Source of the DNA: Burhinus oedicnemus
Taxonomy: Eukaryota > Chordata > Aves > Charadriiformes > Burhinidae
Direction of reading: 5' to 3'
Length of the DNA stretch: 64,000 bases
Assembly: GCA_008921705.1 (NCBI GenBank)
Contig: VFFE01007640.1
Location: 551,884 to 615,883, forward strand
In this document: in pieces, positions 26,603 through 41,600 of the stretch
Layout: each line of letters starts with the position of its first letter
Numbering within the stretch: the first letter of the stretch is position 1
Position numbers and translations under genes: made by a program
Notes under the pieces: generated by a model
What the model saw: the letters and a program-made list of their open reading frames with translations, nothing else
What the model was told of the DNA's origin: nothing
The model's database searches: none

Positions 26603-29600
26603 CTAAAAATTAACAAGTAGGAAAAAAAAAATATTTTATTGGCTCTGGAAAGTATTTAAATGCTCAGATACTAACTCCATATTTCCAAAGGCATTGTTCA
26701 CACATGTAAAGAACACTTCACCAAATGTTGTTGCATTCTGTCGTTAGCTGTATGCCACGAGCAACATAGGCAAAACAGAGAGATGAACCCAAAACCAAAA
26801 CAGAAAGATTACTGCATATCTGAGATCTCCCTGCAGAGGGAAAACGATCTTTTGAATGGCATCTACAAGTGCTTAACTTTCATTTACCCAAAACCAGCTG
26901 GAAGCTATGGGGTTTGGACCAAATTACAGCTTGCAGAAGCTACAAAATTATAGACAATAACCATTACGGATATCCATGCAGGAAAACTGGCATTAAAACA
27001 TATTCAGAGAAGACATGGAAGTGTTTGCTTGGCATCGGCAGCACTTAATTCTCTGCTCTCTGAATAGCAAATGTGTATCTGAAAGGCAGGTGTCCAAGAG
27101 GGTGGTTGGTTTTTTTTCCGTTCCCTCACTACATAAAATTGCTATCTACCTCTTTGGTAAAAATGAGACTTTGATAGCAGAATTTTATGCATGCGTTGGC
27201 TCAAACGTAGCAATCCAGCCTTTTAGTAAGAGTCCAGAGAAACAGAGTTCTGTTTCTCCTGTTGCTATTATCTTTGTGTTGTCATTTACCAAGAGCATAA
27301 GTGACATATAAAATTGTATGAAATCTAAACATCACCATCTTACATATAAGACAATAGAGGAAAATGGAGAATCAGACTTCACCTTTTCTTCTCCTCATCC
27401 TAACTAGCTCACAGAAATGCCCACACACACACTATATATATGACACTGATATACACATGTTTGTAATTACATTACCACCAAGTTTGCAATAAGATTACAA
27501 AACAGTAACAAAAATATAAATTAATAATAATAGTGAAACAAGTGCCTCAATCTAAATCTCTTCCAGTAGAGTTCAACGCAAGCTTCGTTACCAGGAGAGG
27601 TTTAGACTCTTAGACTAAACTCAATAAAGTACCATAAAAAGGCTTGGAAGGGCAAAACAGACTGCTTTTATCATTCTTTTTTCTAAATAACTGAAAGAAA
27701 ACTCATTTTCACTATATAAAAATTGAACATCTTTGTTCATCCAAGGATCTTGAACACGATCCCTGTAGTGTGTGTCTTGTGCTGTGACACTTAAATGAGT
27801 TCACAGTAGGGCCAGAGACACAACTTATATTCTGTAAGTTGATAACGTTCTCAAATTAAAAAGGGGAAATATTTAATCAATGATTAATGTTTAAGAAGAT
27901 GCAATTTCTTTTCTTTCTCCTCACAGAAATTCTGACTGGTCACAAGCATTTTATCAGAGAAAAGAAGAACATAATGAATAAAAAAGGACGGTATTTAAAT
28001 GTGTGTATATATATGCACACACATACATAAAAATATATCATAGAATCATAGAATTGTTTAGGATGGAAGGGACTTTAAAGATCATCTAGTTCCAACCCCC
28101 CTGCCATGGGCAAGGACACCTCCCACTAGACCTGGTTGCTCAAAGCCCCATCCAGCCTGGCCTTGAACACCTCCAGGGATGGGGCCTCCACAGCTTCCCT
28201 GGGCAACCTGTTCCAGTGTCTCACCACCCTCACAGTCAAGAATTTCTTCCTAATATCTAGTCTAAATCCACCCTGTGCTTTCATCTATATACTGAGAGTT
28301 CTGACTCTACAAAATAATTAGTAACTTAAAGCGTGGGTTGGAATCAGGCATTCACCTTGCCTCCAATATAGACAGGCATATGCAATGAACATATGATTAT
28401 TTATAATCATATAAAGCAGAGAGTGCTGGAAAACCACTGCAGAGTACCCAGTACTGACAACACTTTTCAGAAGTGGACTATCTGAGAAATCAGGAAAATG
28501 GGATTTGAACACCTGGCTCCCCTTGGGCTCCACACAAGAGATACCCAACCATTCCTTCTTTCTCACTCACCTGGTGAACCATGCTGACACACCCTCCTTC
28601 ATCAATCATTCCTTCACTAAAGTGTCCTTATTTTAAAAAACAGCTACAAAAAAGTAGCATCCTTTGGGGGTATGAGCAGAGTTTTATTTTCACTTAAATT
28701 ATTATTTTTCAATTCATCAAGATGAAAAAAGCCTACTCCTGGTTGATCCCAAACCAAATCCTAGAATCTACAAACTGAACAACCAGCAACAGAGCACATT
28801 TAGTGTTAACTCTAAATGCTGGCTAAATCCCAGATCAAGTAATTATCTTCCTGACTAATTTTCCTCTCTAGCTTTAATAGGCTACATTAGTTTTTACTCC
28901 CTCCCTAAGCTCCTGCATGGAGTTGCAGCTTTTTCCCCGCACAATCACACTTGGTGGCAGCGTATCCAGTTTTCCAAATAACCTGTGATGGGCTGTGTGT
29001 GCTGGGAGATCCAGTCACCCCCGCGCTGCCATGCTTTTGCTGAAAGCCACCACTGATGTTCTGGTATCAACTGGAAGCGTATCTTGACCAAGAGTACTGT
29101 AGCGTGTCAGGGAGGGTGTGCGTAACCACTGCTACTGGAGCACTCCTGAAAAGCCGAGGGGCTTATGGAGACTATTCCTGTCTCCAGTCCTTCTGGCACT
29201 AGGTCAGGCTTTCAAAAAAGCAATTTTCAGCCTTTTTGACAAACTTTACTGGTTGTAAATTACTTAGGACCAGATCTTCATATGGATTTGTACAGTACTT
29301 TGCACGATGGGGCGTAATCCTGTTCATCACTGCCACACAACATTCATACCTCTGCACAACAATCAAACAGAAATATGAAATAATACCATAATATGGCATG
29401 CCTGAAGAATACTAAATACTCTCTCCAAGATAATAACCATCTTCAGCTCCCACTAATACCCAAAGCAGCTGAGGACATCCAGTACTTTGCCTGTTTGGGT
29501 GGCCTGACAGCTACAAAGTTTAAATAATATTCGGTTGGAAGAACTGCCTGCCTGGACTGCACCACAACAGCCAAGTAAGAACCATATTCCCTGCCATCCA

Positions 29601-32600
29601 CATTAAACCAAAGTTTCTGAAGCTGAATTCCCACACACTCTTCTCATCAAAAGGAACGGCAGACTGTTGGTTTTCATGAAGGACTGGATGACTGTATGTA
29701 CGGGATTACAATATCCAATGGAGAACACGGTTAATTTTTAGCAGCCAAAATAAGTCCTCGACCTTACAGTCAGGGTGTATCACAAATATAACCAAAAAAT
29801 CTTTGTTCTATACTACCACTATTCTTCAGTGACGATACCAAACCCAAATTCAAGCAAGACCACAAATCCACTGAACACAATTTCATATCCCAAGTTGTGG
29901 GCCTCCATGTTGATCCTGAGTAGGCCCTTTGTCTGCTAACAGAAGACCACTGAAAAGTAAGTATCAGCTGAGCCTCATGAAGTCTGCTGGACATAGTTCT
30001 AGTTTTTCTTACTGTTTCTTTGCATATTATGACACTATTTTTTAAATCAACACATAATGTTAAATTAAACCTAGAATAATATTGCATGGAGTCTAATTAT
30101 ACAAACTTTGACTAACATGATTGATCCTACTGGCTTTGAAAGGTGACTTTGACAAGAACCATTCAGAAGACAGAGTCCTACCAAAACTCACATATATTCT
30201 AGACAATACGTGCATTATTGTTTCGTTTAAATAAATCAGCCAAACATCTTAATACAACAATAAGAACAATTTCTTTAAGGCTAAAACAGAGTTTATGGTC
30301 CTACAGTATGTTACTCAAGAGATTATCAATTAACCCAAGCTAACTGACAATTCTGTAGATTTTATCACTTTATCACTCCATAATTTTTTAACCAGTTCAT
30401 AAAGGTTTGTGATTTATGCTACTGATCAGGAAATCGGCAATTGCTACAATACACAAATCAGAGATACGTGATACAGAAAGAAAACTGTAGATCAGTAACT
30501 TTGCTGATTGGATTTCTTTGGAAAACCGTTTCCTTCCTGAAATAATCTAAAGTTTTATCGCACAAGATATTATTTACTGCTTCTTCTTCTTCTACGGAGT
30601 GAATCTCTGCTTAATATAATGTACTGATTTATATAAGAATCAAAAAAAGGCAAATCCTTTCCTTGGAGGAGTTATTCTGGATGGGATCATTAAAGAATAA
30701 TCCACACTTTCTAGTCCCCACACTTTATAGACACAATTTTATGTAATGTAGATTTTTTAAGCCCTGTAAATAGACAGTTATACTGTAGAGCCAGAACATC
30801 TGTTGGGCCAATGCTTATGCATCTGATGAAATAAAAAATAAAATTATATAGAAAATGCATTGTTAATACAACCCAAGTTACATTTGAATGAAACATAGCT
30901 TCAGTTTAGTTTACAGAGAAAAGGTTTTCCAGGATACTGTCAAGAAGAAATGAAGCCATACGTACAAGCAGGCACAAAATAATGTGTATTGTACATCAGG
31001 AGACATGAACTTCTCACCAACAGACAATTGTTTCTTTAAGCATTGCTCTTAAAATGTAAGCTACACATCTGAAAGACTGTCATAATTACACATATTTAAA
31101 AGCAAGAGAGGAAACTCTGCAATGAATTTATTATCTACTTGATAAAATGATGTCAAAATCTACCTTAGCTGTTTCTCAGGGTCCATACCCAAGATCTGGA
31201 TGCCACTGGCAATACTAACCAAGACCTTAAAGCAGAAGGATTCCCTTCCTCTCCTGGCTGATTTCTGTGTCTTTGCCATGCTCTCATGTTTTGCAAGAAC
31301 ATTTTAGAATCACTGAAACTCCATATAGGCAAGGAGACACAGAAAAAAATGAACTTCGGTTTTTGCAGTAAGAGTGTAACAGGCGGGCACTCCACTTTTG
31401 ATTACATGAATATGTTTAGGGGGCTGGAAATCTTACGGAGTTATGTATACAAATAACTGAGTTACGTGCCTACATGGCGCAGGTGCACGGCACTTGTGAG
31501 GACAACCGCCGAGTAAAAAAAGGCACGTAAATGCTGTGAAATCGGAAGGTCATTATTTTAAGTACACTTTACACTGGTCTAAACAACTATGCAGCTGCAG
31601 CTCTACAGAGGAACACGCTCCATAGTGTAGTTTGAAATACCTGTACATTAGTTTGACCCTCTAGACCCAGTGCTCAACTATTTACTTAAGCAAAATATAA
31701 ACACCCCTGGGAGCTGTGCTTGCTTGAAGGCGGCAGGATTGGACTTCACTTGCACGCCATTTGAGTTCATCTAACCGTACTTACTGCAGCATGTCAAGTA
31801 TGGTACTGGTAGAGCTGAAGCAGTGCGGCTCTGGTGGAATGGAGACAGCTGTGCTGATTAAAAAGTCTTTGATATGTACCATGCCTTCATATGGGACAGA
31901 GGATGACACAGCCATGCCCGCACGTGGCAGTTCACACAACATGACATCTGTGGGAACAGCTATAGGATACAGGAAACAGTTTTCCTAAATATCTCCCAGA
32001 TGTTATTCAAACCATTTATCCTTTTGATTAACTAAATATATTAGATCTGAAGCTAATTTAGGAATCTCTATGAATTTCAATAATTAAATTGGAAAAGATT
32101 TGACTAACAGGATTAATTGAAACTATAGGAGAAAGATAAAACTGATTCAAAACCAGTGTCCAAGAAGCTCCATTTTCAAAACTCCTCAAACCAGGATATG
32201 TTAAATGCTGATGACTCAAAACAAAGAAACAGATGATGGAAGCACCACATAATTCAGGCAGATGCTGTTACGTACCTATTTTCAAGCCCTTAGAGCTCCT
32301 TCTGGCCACAATAAAGCCAAATAGGCCAAACTCTATATGGGCCCTTATACAACACTGGCCAGGACAAGAGACTGGTTTTGTGGACAAATTGCTACGCTTT
32401 GAACACCCGCAGGTCTGCTGAGAGCTGCTGTTGCCTTCCACAGGGGTAAGATCCTGTCACCCACCTCCTGTTATGAAGCAAGATAGCTCACAAGATGGAG
32501 AGAAAAAAACCCAAATATGATTCCAAACTCATCCAGAGCTGGAAACTTCTGCCTGGCACATGCAAGAAATCACAGTCAGCTGGTTAACCGTGCCCTGCAC

Positions 32601-35600
32601 CAGCACAAGGTAGTATCAGGCAGCCACAGCCTCTCAGAGAACATCAAACCTACAACAGCCTGTTGGTAAGTTTAGGATCGTATCTGCATTTCTTTCCTCC
32701 CATTGGCATCAGAGTTTGTGAATGAAAAGACTTTTGGGGTGCAAGAGTATGGGAAAATATTGACTTAAAAGAAATGAAAAATATTATTGTTTAATCAGTG
32801 ACAAATGTTTAACATCAGTTGAGATCTATCCCTGAGTTGATAAGATTAAGGGGTTTTTATTTCAATTTATCTTTTTTTTTTTTCCTAATTGTATCTTCTT
32901 CCTTTCCTAAGAGGGATCTTGATTATTTTCTGACTTGCAAACTCTAGGGCATGGGTGTCTTTTTAAAGAAAAACATACCAACACATTTCAGGAGACCCCT
33001 TTTCAGCTTCTGGAGAACCAGAACTGGGAAAATGTAGGGCATTGAAGCTGGAAAAGGCATGAAGAATGGGGGAGGAAAAGCACACTAGCCAAAATAGAAG
33101 TGAGAAATGCAATCAGAGCGCTGGGAAAGAGAGCAAGGAAGTTTTCTCAGTGAACTTTGATAACTTTAGAAGAAAAGGATCTCGAAATCTCCTTTGTTTA
33201 GATGATCACTGACAAAAGAGCCAGAGGTCCGAGTAAACGCTATTCCCTGCCTCAATTATTTTAGGATCTCTTGGTTTGACCCTCTGCTCTGGAAAGCTCA
33301 AAAAATTAAAATGAGTTGTTACAGATCAACGGGAGGGGATGCAGTAGTTTATAAGAAATTTCCAGGCAAGCTGCCTTGGAACTGATCCAAGCCAATGCCA
33401 TCAGTAACTCATTTACCTTTCTTAATCTCACAGACAACAGCAAACACAACGGAATAAATCCTGTTCATACACAATGCTCTGTGCACACGGAGTAAGCCAG
33501 TTAAATTTTAGAAAGAAACACGAGAAAGGGTACACTAAGATGGTTGAGAAAAACACAAGCTGTAGGCTCCAATGCTTCAAAAGGCTTGAGAACGGTTGGA
33601 CAAATGACAGTCATGAAACATTTACATACAGATATCAACATGAGACGCAAATTAATCTAGCCGATTGCACAGAGGGAAAGCAGACAGGGAATATGTAGCC
33701 CTGTACAAACCAGAAAGCTGTCGGCATCTCGAGCCCCTCATATCCGCAATAGGACTCTAATGAACTGTCAAGAAAAGGCAACATATGGGTTATGCAACCT
33801 TGAGGAACCCTACGGCATTACGTAGGTGACCCGTACTATCACCCAATGAGACCAGCACTCACAACAAACAAGCAAAAGGGTTAAAAATAACAGCTCCTGA
33901 GAGTACGCATGACACGTTAACCCATCTTCCATCCTGCTAGGGGAAAAAAGTGGACAGAAAAAGGGAAGGGTGAATCATTTTAAGGGATTACCAGACCGGC
34001 TTATTTCTGGGGTTTCAGCTTTTAGGAACCAGATCAGCATACAGAGGAGACTGACACATGGTCTGTGAAGATTAATCTTGGGCCGGCGGATAGACTCTTT
34101 CAAGGAATGATATTTAAAGTAGATGTTGCATTCTCAGTTGCCCTCGCTCTCCGTTAACTGTAAAAAGAAGTGCAACATCCCTAAATTAACCGTGGCCTTG
34201 GTGAAGTCTCTGCACAGAGCTGCCTTCCTGCAAAACACAAATTTAGGAACAGCTTGGTTGTGAAGGGATGTTATTCTAGACCTTGGTGCTGTTAGCAGAC
34301 AAGAAATGGGCCAGGTATTGTGAGAAGATCCGCTATGCAAGTACAACAGCAAATTTCACAGAACAAGGCGGTATCATACGCTCAGGTGTATTAAGGGGAG
34401 ACCAGGCATCCAAATGCCAAGGGAAACAGGACTAGAGTTAAGGAGGATGGGCAGCTCTGCACTGAACGGTGTTAACATGCAGTCGCACAAGGAGCCAGCA
34501 CAAAAGGCAGCAATCAAACGGCAGAAGTTGCACGGCAGACTTTTGTTACCGAATATTGATTTGTGCAGACGATGCCACAACGAGGGCTAAATGCTCTGCA
34601 AGTCAGATTTCTTGGAAGGGCATGAGTTAAGCTAGGATGTGTCAGCTGAATTCTCTGAGAAAAAGAAATTACAGACAGATAGAGCCTGGAGGAGCCCTGT
34701 TAGGTTTTCAGCTTGCTTCCCTGCTGTGCAGAAGGACCCAGGCTTAGATCCATCCCATAGATGCCTGTCTAACTGCACTGGGAACCTCCTACAAAATCCA
34801 GAAGATCCCTCACCATCTGAATCAGTGCTTGAAGGTCCTAGTGTTTTTTTCTATGGTATAATTTCCATCTTTTTTGTTATAACTCAGGACAACTACTTCT
34901 TGTCCTCCAGATGTTGATGTGGAAAGCAAATTACCATTATTCCCTTCATAGCCTCCTCTAGACGGAGGACTTGTCATGTCCCTCCCCTGCTTAGTCTCCA
35001 TTTTCCCAAGCTAAACAGTTCCAGCCCCTGCAACTTTTGTCCATTCTCTTTTCTGGAATTAAATTTATCTTAAAGCACAATCTCTAAACTCCAGATGAAG
35101 ACCCAGTAATACCACAGAACACAGACTGGTGGATGAAGCTGGACAGAAGTAGCGTCAGCTTAATGGAACATGACAGCCACACACAAATGACCAGGGAAGA
35201 GATGATAATAAAAGAGTTCTTGCGTTCTTTTTTAGCTTGTTTGTTCAGAATCAGACTTTTGTCTAATTTACTATACGGAAAAATGGCTCCTGAAGAAAAA
35301 TTTCAGTTATCAATGATAATTAGCTGCAACATAAGGTTGTTGTCTAAGTATCTTCACGCTTGATTTTACAATGTGTAACCATGCATATATTCTGTTAAAC
35401 TGCTGCCTTCACGTATTTTTTAGTTTTAAATATATTCCTTTGAACTTGATGAACCGTACTTACCCAAAGAATAGGGTAACTATATAAAGATCAGTTAGTG
35501 ACTGGCTCAGCATAAAATCACAAACTTTTCTCTGGCATTTCTGCTTATCAGAAAGAATCTTGAAAGCCAAGCTGCGTTCCTGCTTCAGTGCCCCAGATGG

Positions 35601-38600
35601 GAATATCTGACCCCTGCAATCCCCCAGATATCTCTCCTCTACTCACCCCTTCCCGTGAACTACAATTAAATCTCGAAAAAATACTTAGTCTTTAGTGTAT
35701 AATCTGTTCATTTTATGTGTCACGTTTTTGCGTAATAAGGAAGAGTCCACTTATTTCTTCCTTTCCAGTGGCTCGCTCTGGGACCTGGATTCTTCCTACC
35801 ACATCACTTCTCTTCAGGGACCACAGAAGGGCTTTAGCAACGCCTGGTATCAGCTGCTAATCCCACCGGGGCCATTCTTTTTTTTCAGTGAGCTCTTTTT
35901 TCCCAAGCCACATTGAAGGTAGAGATCCTCTCTCAAATTTCTTGACCTGGCTACACAGACTGTTCATGTCTCAGACCCCTGAGCGAGCAGATTCTGGGGC
36001 CCCAAGACTCCTTCTAAAACTACAGAAACCCTGCAAACGTAAGTAGCTTCACCTGAACTTCCTGTTCGTGCCTTTCAAGTGTCACAATATTAAAATCTAG
36101 GTGTTAAAGTGCTAAAATTAAATCAACAATGCAAATACAAAGACAGGATGAAAAATGAAGCCACAAACCGCCAAAATGATGTAGCACCAAATGAAAACCT
36201 CTTGTTTATGCAGCAGAATAAATGTAAATTGACATTTTAACATTGTAAAATTATTAAAGAGCCCTGCTTTGAATCGCTTACAATCTAATTGTATGTCATA
36301 CATGAAACTAGTGGAACTTCATGTATAGTTAAAAGAGCAAAAGCCGGAAGTTACACGCTTAATTACAGCTGCTGTGTATTTGTTGTTTTAGGGGTTTTTT
36401 TGCTTTAAGAGAACATTCAGCATTAAAATTATCCTAAATGTGAAAACTGGAATGAGACAGAAAGCCAACAAAAAGATGTCTGTACTGGAATAAATAACTT
36501 CCAAAGTCATACAAAAGAACTGTTATTTCACATAAAAGAAAAAAGTGTGGAATTAAGAAAATTCAGATCTAATTCTGTAACGCTGACTTCTTTCTAGAGG
36601 TGAAAAAAAATAAAATGGAATGAGATTAAATCGCCTTTATTTATTACCAATATACGCATTGTGGTCTTACATTTTCTCACATTCGCTTTGGAACTTTTCA
36701 TTTAGGAGACTTTGTATTAGACTAGTCTCTCATTTGATAAATAAAACACATGCCTCCAGGCAACAACAGAAAATGAATTCTACATTTTGGACACTAAACA
36801 ATTGAATCTGTAGACCTGCAAAGTTTGGTTTGGGGGTTGTTTGTGGTGTTTGGGGTTTGGGGTTTTTTTGGGTTAAAAGCACAGCTCAGCAGGCATCCAT
36901 CTGCAAGGCAGTATTACTGTAATGCACAACACCTAGGACTGAATTGGAAGGTGACTTGAATTATTCCACTACAGCATAATGTGGTATATGCCCTACAGCC
37001 AGGGGAGAGAAGAGCCCTGTAAAACATAAAATCATAGAATCATAGAATGGTTTGGGTTGGAAGGGAACTTAAAGATCATCTAGTTCCAACCCCCCTGCCA
37101 TGGGCAAGGATACCTCACACTAGACCTGGTTGCTCAAAGCCTCATCCAACCTGGCCTTGAACACTTCCAGGGATGGGGCATCCACAACGTCCCTGGGAAA
37201 CCTGTTCCAGTGTCTCACCACCCTCACAGTCAAGAATTTCTTCCTGGTATCTATTCTAAATCTCCCCTCTTCCAGTTTGAAGCCATTACCCCTCGTCCTA
37301 TCACTACAAGCCCTTGTAAAAAGTCCCTCTCCAGCTTTCTTGCAGGCGCCCTTCAGATACTGGAAGGCTGCTATAAGGTCTCCCTGGCGTCTTCTCTTTT
37401 CCAGGTTGAACAACCCCAACTCTCTCAGCCTGTCCTCATAGCAGAGCTGTTCCAGCCTTCTGATCATCTTCGTGGCCCTCCTCTGGACCCGCTCCAACGG
37501 GTCCATGTCCATATTGGTTTCTGTTTGCAAACCGATAAATTGTCCAGATTCCCTCTTTCCAGGAAACTCTACCTAATTCAATTCCCCGACAAACATGTTT
37601 TGGAGGAAGCATTGACCTCTTCATCCCAAAAGTTAAGACATTTGCACTAACTTGCCCTGGTGAAGAGAGTTCAATGCCACCAAAAGCTCCTCTAGACCAC
37701 AGCCACTAAAAAGCAAATGGTTTCTTCACATATTTTGTATATTGGTTACTACTGTCATCACCCATCAGGTCAAGGCAGCTTCACTGGCTATTGCTGGGAT
37801 GAATACGGCAAGAGAAAACATGACCTTTACTTTCATAAAGGTGTTGTTTGGCGCTGGTTTAATCTACAGTTAATACAAGAAGATATCACAGTGAAACAGA
37901 CCTTAAATACTTGTAAGAAGCAAGAACCTGGTATGACCTGACAAAAATAAGCAAATCTGAGTAAGGCAGATTTTTCTCATTTTGCTGAAGCAAGGACTGC
38001 AAAATCATCTTTTATCACATTTGGCCACTAGTTACAAATTCAGCTTTTTCTCCATGGTCAGCCTCTGACATCTAACTTGGCCATCTGGAACAAATTCAGA
38101 AGGAAAGAAGAGAGGATGAAAAAGAAAAAAATATGCTTATAACGCAAGACACCATTACTTCTACTGAGTGCAATAGGCATTTAACAGGAACAGAGGAGAG
38201 GATGCACAGCTGCCTCTTGTGTCTGTATCAACACTATCGTTGCCTGCAGTTCTAGTGACTAACAGTACAATAATTTGTAACACTTTTTTCCCCACAAAAA
38301 TAATGAATAGTGTTAATTTATAGCACTCATAGAACACACAACATCAGCTCTCATAAATATCTCAGAGAAGATGTTTTTTCCACTAAAAGTTATATGAGAG
38401 TCTGAGACATCATCTAACTGAGGCAAATGAGTGTGGTTACCCGATGTTCCCTCTATGGTCTACTGGGAGAGAGAAGATGACAACTGCCAAGAAGAAAATT
38501 CAGACCTTAGGTGGGTTAAAATGCCCTTTGAAGGTGGATCTTTCTCTGCTGACCAAAGCAGCCCTCCAGGAGAACAAGCTGTGCACCCTACATAGGTGAG

Positions 38601-41600
38601 GCAACTCCAATGGCATAGATCTGCGTTAAACATCTGGCAAATACCAGAACAATGGTAGAGCTGGAAAGAGAATATAAATTTCACTATTCCCAGCCCAGAG
38701 TCCACTTAGCTTTGCAGCCTGCATTTATTCTGTCTAGACAGACTTCTTCTGTCTAATGTCTGATCCTGTAGTCCTTTTCTGTGCAAAATATCTCACTGTT
38801 TCTCACAGAGGAAACAAGGTCTCGCTGGAAAAAAGATTACTGCCATAAAAGCAGCTACATCTTCAAATCAAAGCTTTATGGTGAAAGTTGGCAAACTTTA
38901 GTTGGCAATCTTCTGCCACTTGTTTGTTCAACTCTTGGAAAACTAAAATTGTTCTTTTCACAGTCTGTAAACATAACCTACAACTTTGCACTGCTCCCAT
39001 TCAATCCACTGTAAAAACTGAGAGGCAGTTGAACAGAACTCGGAGTGAAAAATGTGGCCTTTTAGCCACTTGTTTGAGAACGCTTATCCAGCAATTGAAA
39101 GGACAAAAAGCCTGTAACACCAATGACTTATTAGAAGTAAAAGGGAAACAAAAATCTCCAATACGTGCTGGATTTCCTGCTGTAAGGAACCTACAACTAC
39201 ATCGACTAAGATTTTTGAGCACAGAAAGTTATGATCCTAAATTTAAATTTTATTATCTAAAAAGAAGTTGCCAGTTTTAAAGAGATCTGGGGCATGAAGA
39301 ACCCCAGTGCATTAATGGGAGCTAGCTTTGTCTGGTCCTTTATGAACTTTGCTTTAAAAATTTCTGCTGAGTTGTTTTTAGACCCTTTCCTTTCAACAGA
39401 CCAGCCACATAGTTAGCATTACCACTACAAAATCTATCATTCTATAAAGCGTATCTGTCAGATTCTTCTAAATGGCACAGAAGTAGTCCACATGGGATCA
39501 GACTGAGACTTTTTAATTCCTGACATTGCTGTGCTTAATAAAACATGCCCTTGAAAGCATTTTTTTGTATAAGAGGTATGATGAAAAAAGTTATTCCATG
39601 ACAAACAGAATCGGCATGCCTTTATAACCTGGCTACGAGGTGGAGTGAGTCGATATGGTATTAATAGCAGCCCACAGGTTTCATCTGGCTAAAAATAGAA
39701 TTCCTCTCACTCTCAGAGATGTAAAGCGGGATGAGGGCAGTATAAATCCCAACATTCGATTATCTCTTACTGCCTAGACATAGCTAGATGTGTAAAGACG
39801 ACGACAGGGTTAGGATAGAAGCACATGTGCAGCCAGGCATCTAGATGTGGGGGTTCCTGCCATCTCCGTGTGAATCACAAGCAGGGTTCCAAAACTGGAA
39901 TCTGGTCTCCATCACAGAGGAGTATGGATCTAATTAGTTCTTTCCGTCACTGTGAAAGACATGAATGAATTACAGTAACATTTTATGCTCTTAACTATTC
40001 TGTAGATGAATCCAAAATATAAGCAATTACAGATCCAAATACTGTTAGCAGTTAACAGAAATCAGCTCGGCTCAGTAATTCAAGGAGTACGGGAGAGAAG
40101 ACATCTAAAAAACACACAAAAACCTGACTTCACTTCTTCTGTATGGTAGTAATATTTTACTTTGAAGCAAAGCTTTCCTCAAGAAATTCCAGAAATTTAT
40201 TATGAATAGTTGTACTCAAACATATCCTCGTTTGTTTGTGAAAGTAAAGTAAAAATTAAGCGAAAATATTGAATTTATTTATTTCTCAAATTTGTTCATC
40301 CCATGACATCTCTAAATGGCACTGTCCAACAAATAATTATATAACTAAAATCAAATGTCTGGGTTTTTTTTAAAAGTATAAGTGTACTTAAGTGAAAGAT
40401 GAGCAACCGAAAGCCAAAGAGAATAGCCATTTGTTTAGTCACGCAGCAATAGTGCAATAACCCATACAATGTCTTGTCCCTTATCTAAAGGGAGCACATT
40501 CAACGCCTGCAGGGTACTCCATTCTCCCTTTCCAGCCTTGGTTGGTGGGTTTTTTTCCGAGACTGACAGCAAGCATGCCAGCTCTGTGAATACTCTTGGG
40601 AATATGGAGCCTTATTTCCCTCCAGAATGAAGTGAGAAAACAAAATCCTTTCACTCTAGCACATAGACAAGGGCAATCACCTACTGACACAAACATGATC
40701 AGGAGCAAGGCTTTTTCCACATCCATAAGAAATGAGTGCTTCCTCTAAGTTATGTGTTTTTTACTATTAAGTAAACTATTTTTTTCCTGACTAAACAGGC
40801 CTAGACTTTTAAAAGCAAGATGGCAGACATCGTATCAAGCACTAAGGTAAAGTGTACATTAGGTCCAAAGCTATGTGAAAATTGAAGACCAGTACTGGAT
40901 CTGAGAGCTCTTTCAAAGGCAAATTCTCAAAATGCATTCATTGTTCTCTAGAAGGACCCAGAACTGGTCACTGCCAAATAAAACAGTGTTTGGTAACAAC
41001 TTCCAGTGATAAATATCAGGATATTCTAAAACTTGCTTTTACAGGTTTCTCTGTCTCGATACTGATTTTAGGAGAATATTTTTATCAAATCCAAAATAGC
41101 AACACATAAAGAAGTGCTGAAAGGGAGAGGGATAATCCTGTCCTTAATGCTGCTATTGAAATACATACTTTTGCACGGCCTAAAAGAGAGTATCCCATCG
41201 AGATTTCTACAGATGGCATGGGTGGGAAAGACAGCAGACATTAACTCCCAAATACATAAGACCAGAAAGGAAAAATAAATCATCAACAGAAATATGAAAC
41301 TAGTTAGACACAAAGTGCTGTCAAAAGCATAAAGCAAATAAATGGGAAAAAAACAAAACAAAACAGGGAAAAATCCCCTCAATCTCCCTAATATTCATAG
41401 GAGTATTAAGGATTACTTGTAACAATAGCAGGTTGGTTTTTTTAAATGGTAGCATGTTTCAAGTTGCCAGCATGCTTTTAATTTAGAAAGTTAAAGTCTA
41501 TTGCATGAACTAGACAAATTAAGTCATTCAAAATAATAAAGTTGCTGATTCACTAACATTTTTAATCCTCCAATTTACATGCTTAAATACATTTTTAACA

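Noticed and set aside
37130..37650. 103- and 146-codon plus-strand frames
   Set aside because: Antisense shadow of a minus-strand CR1 copy.
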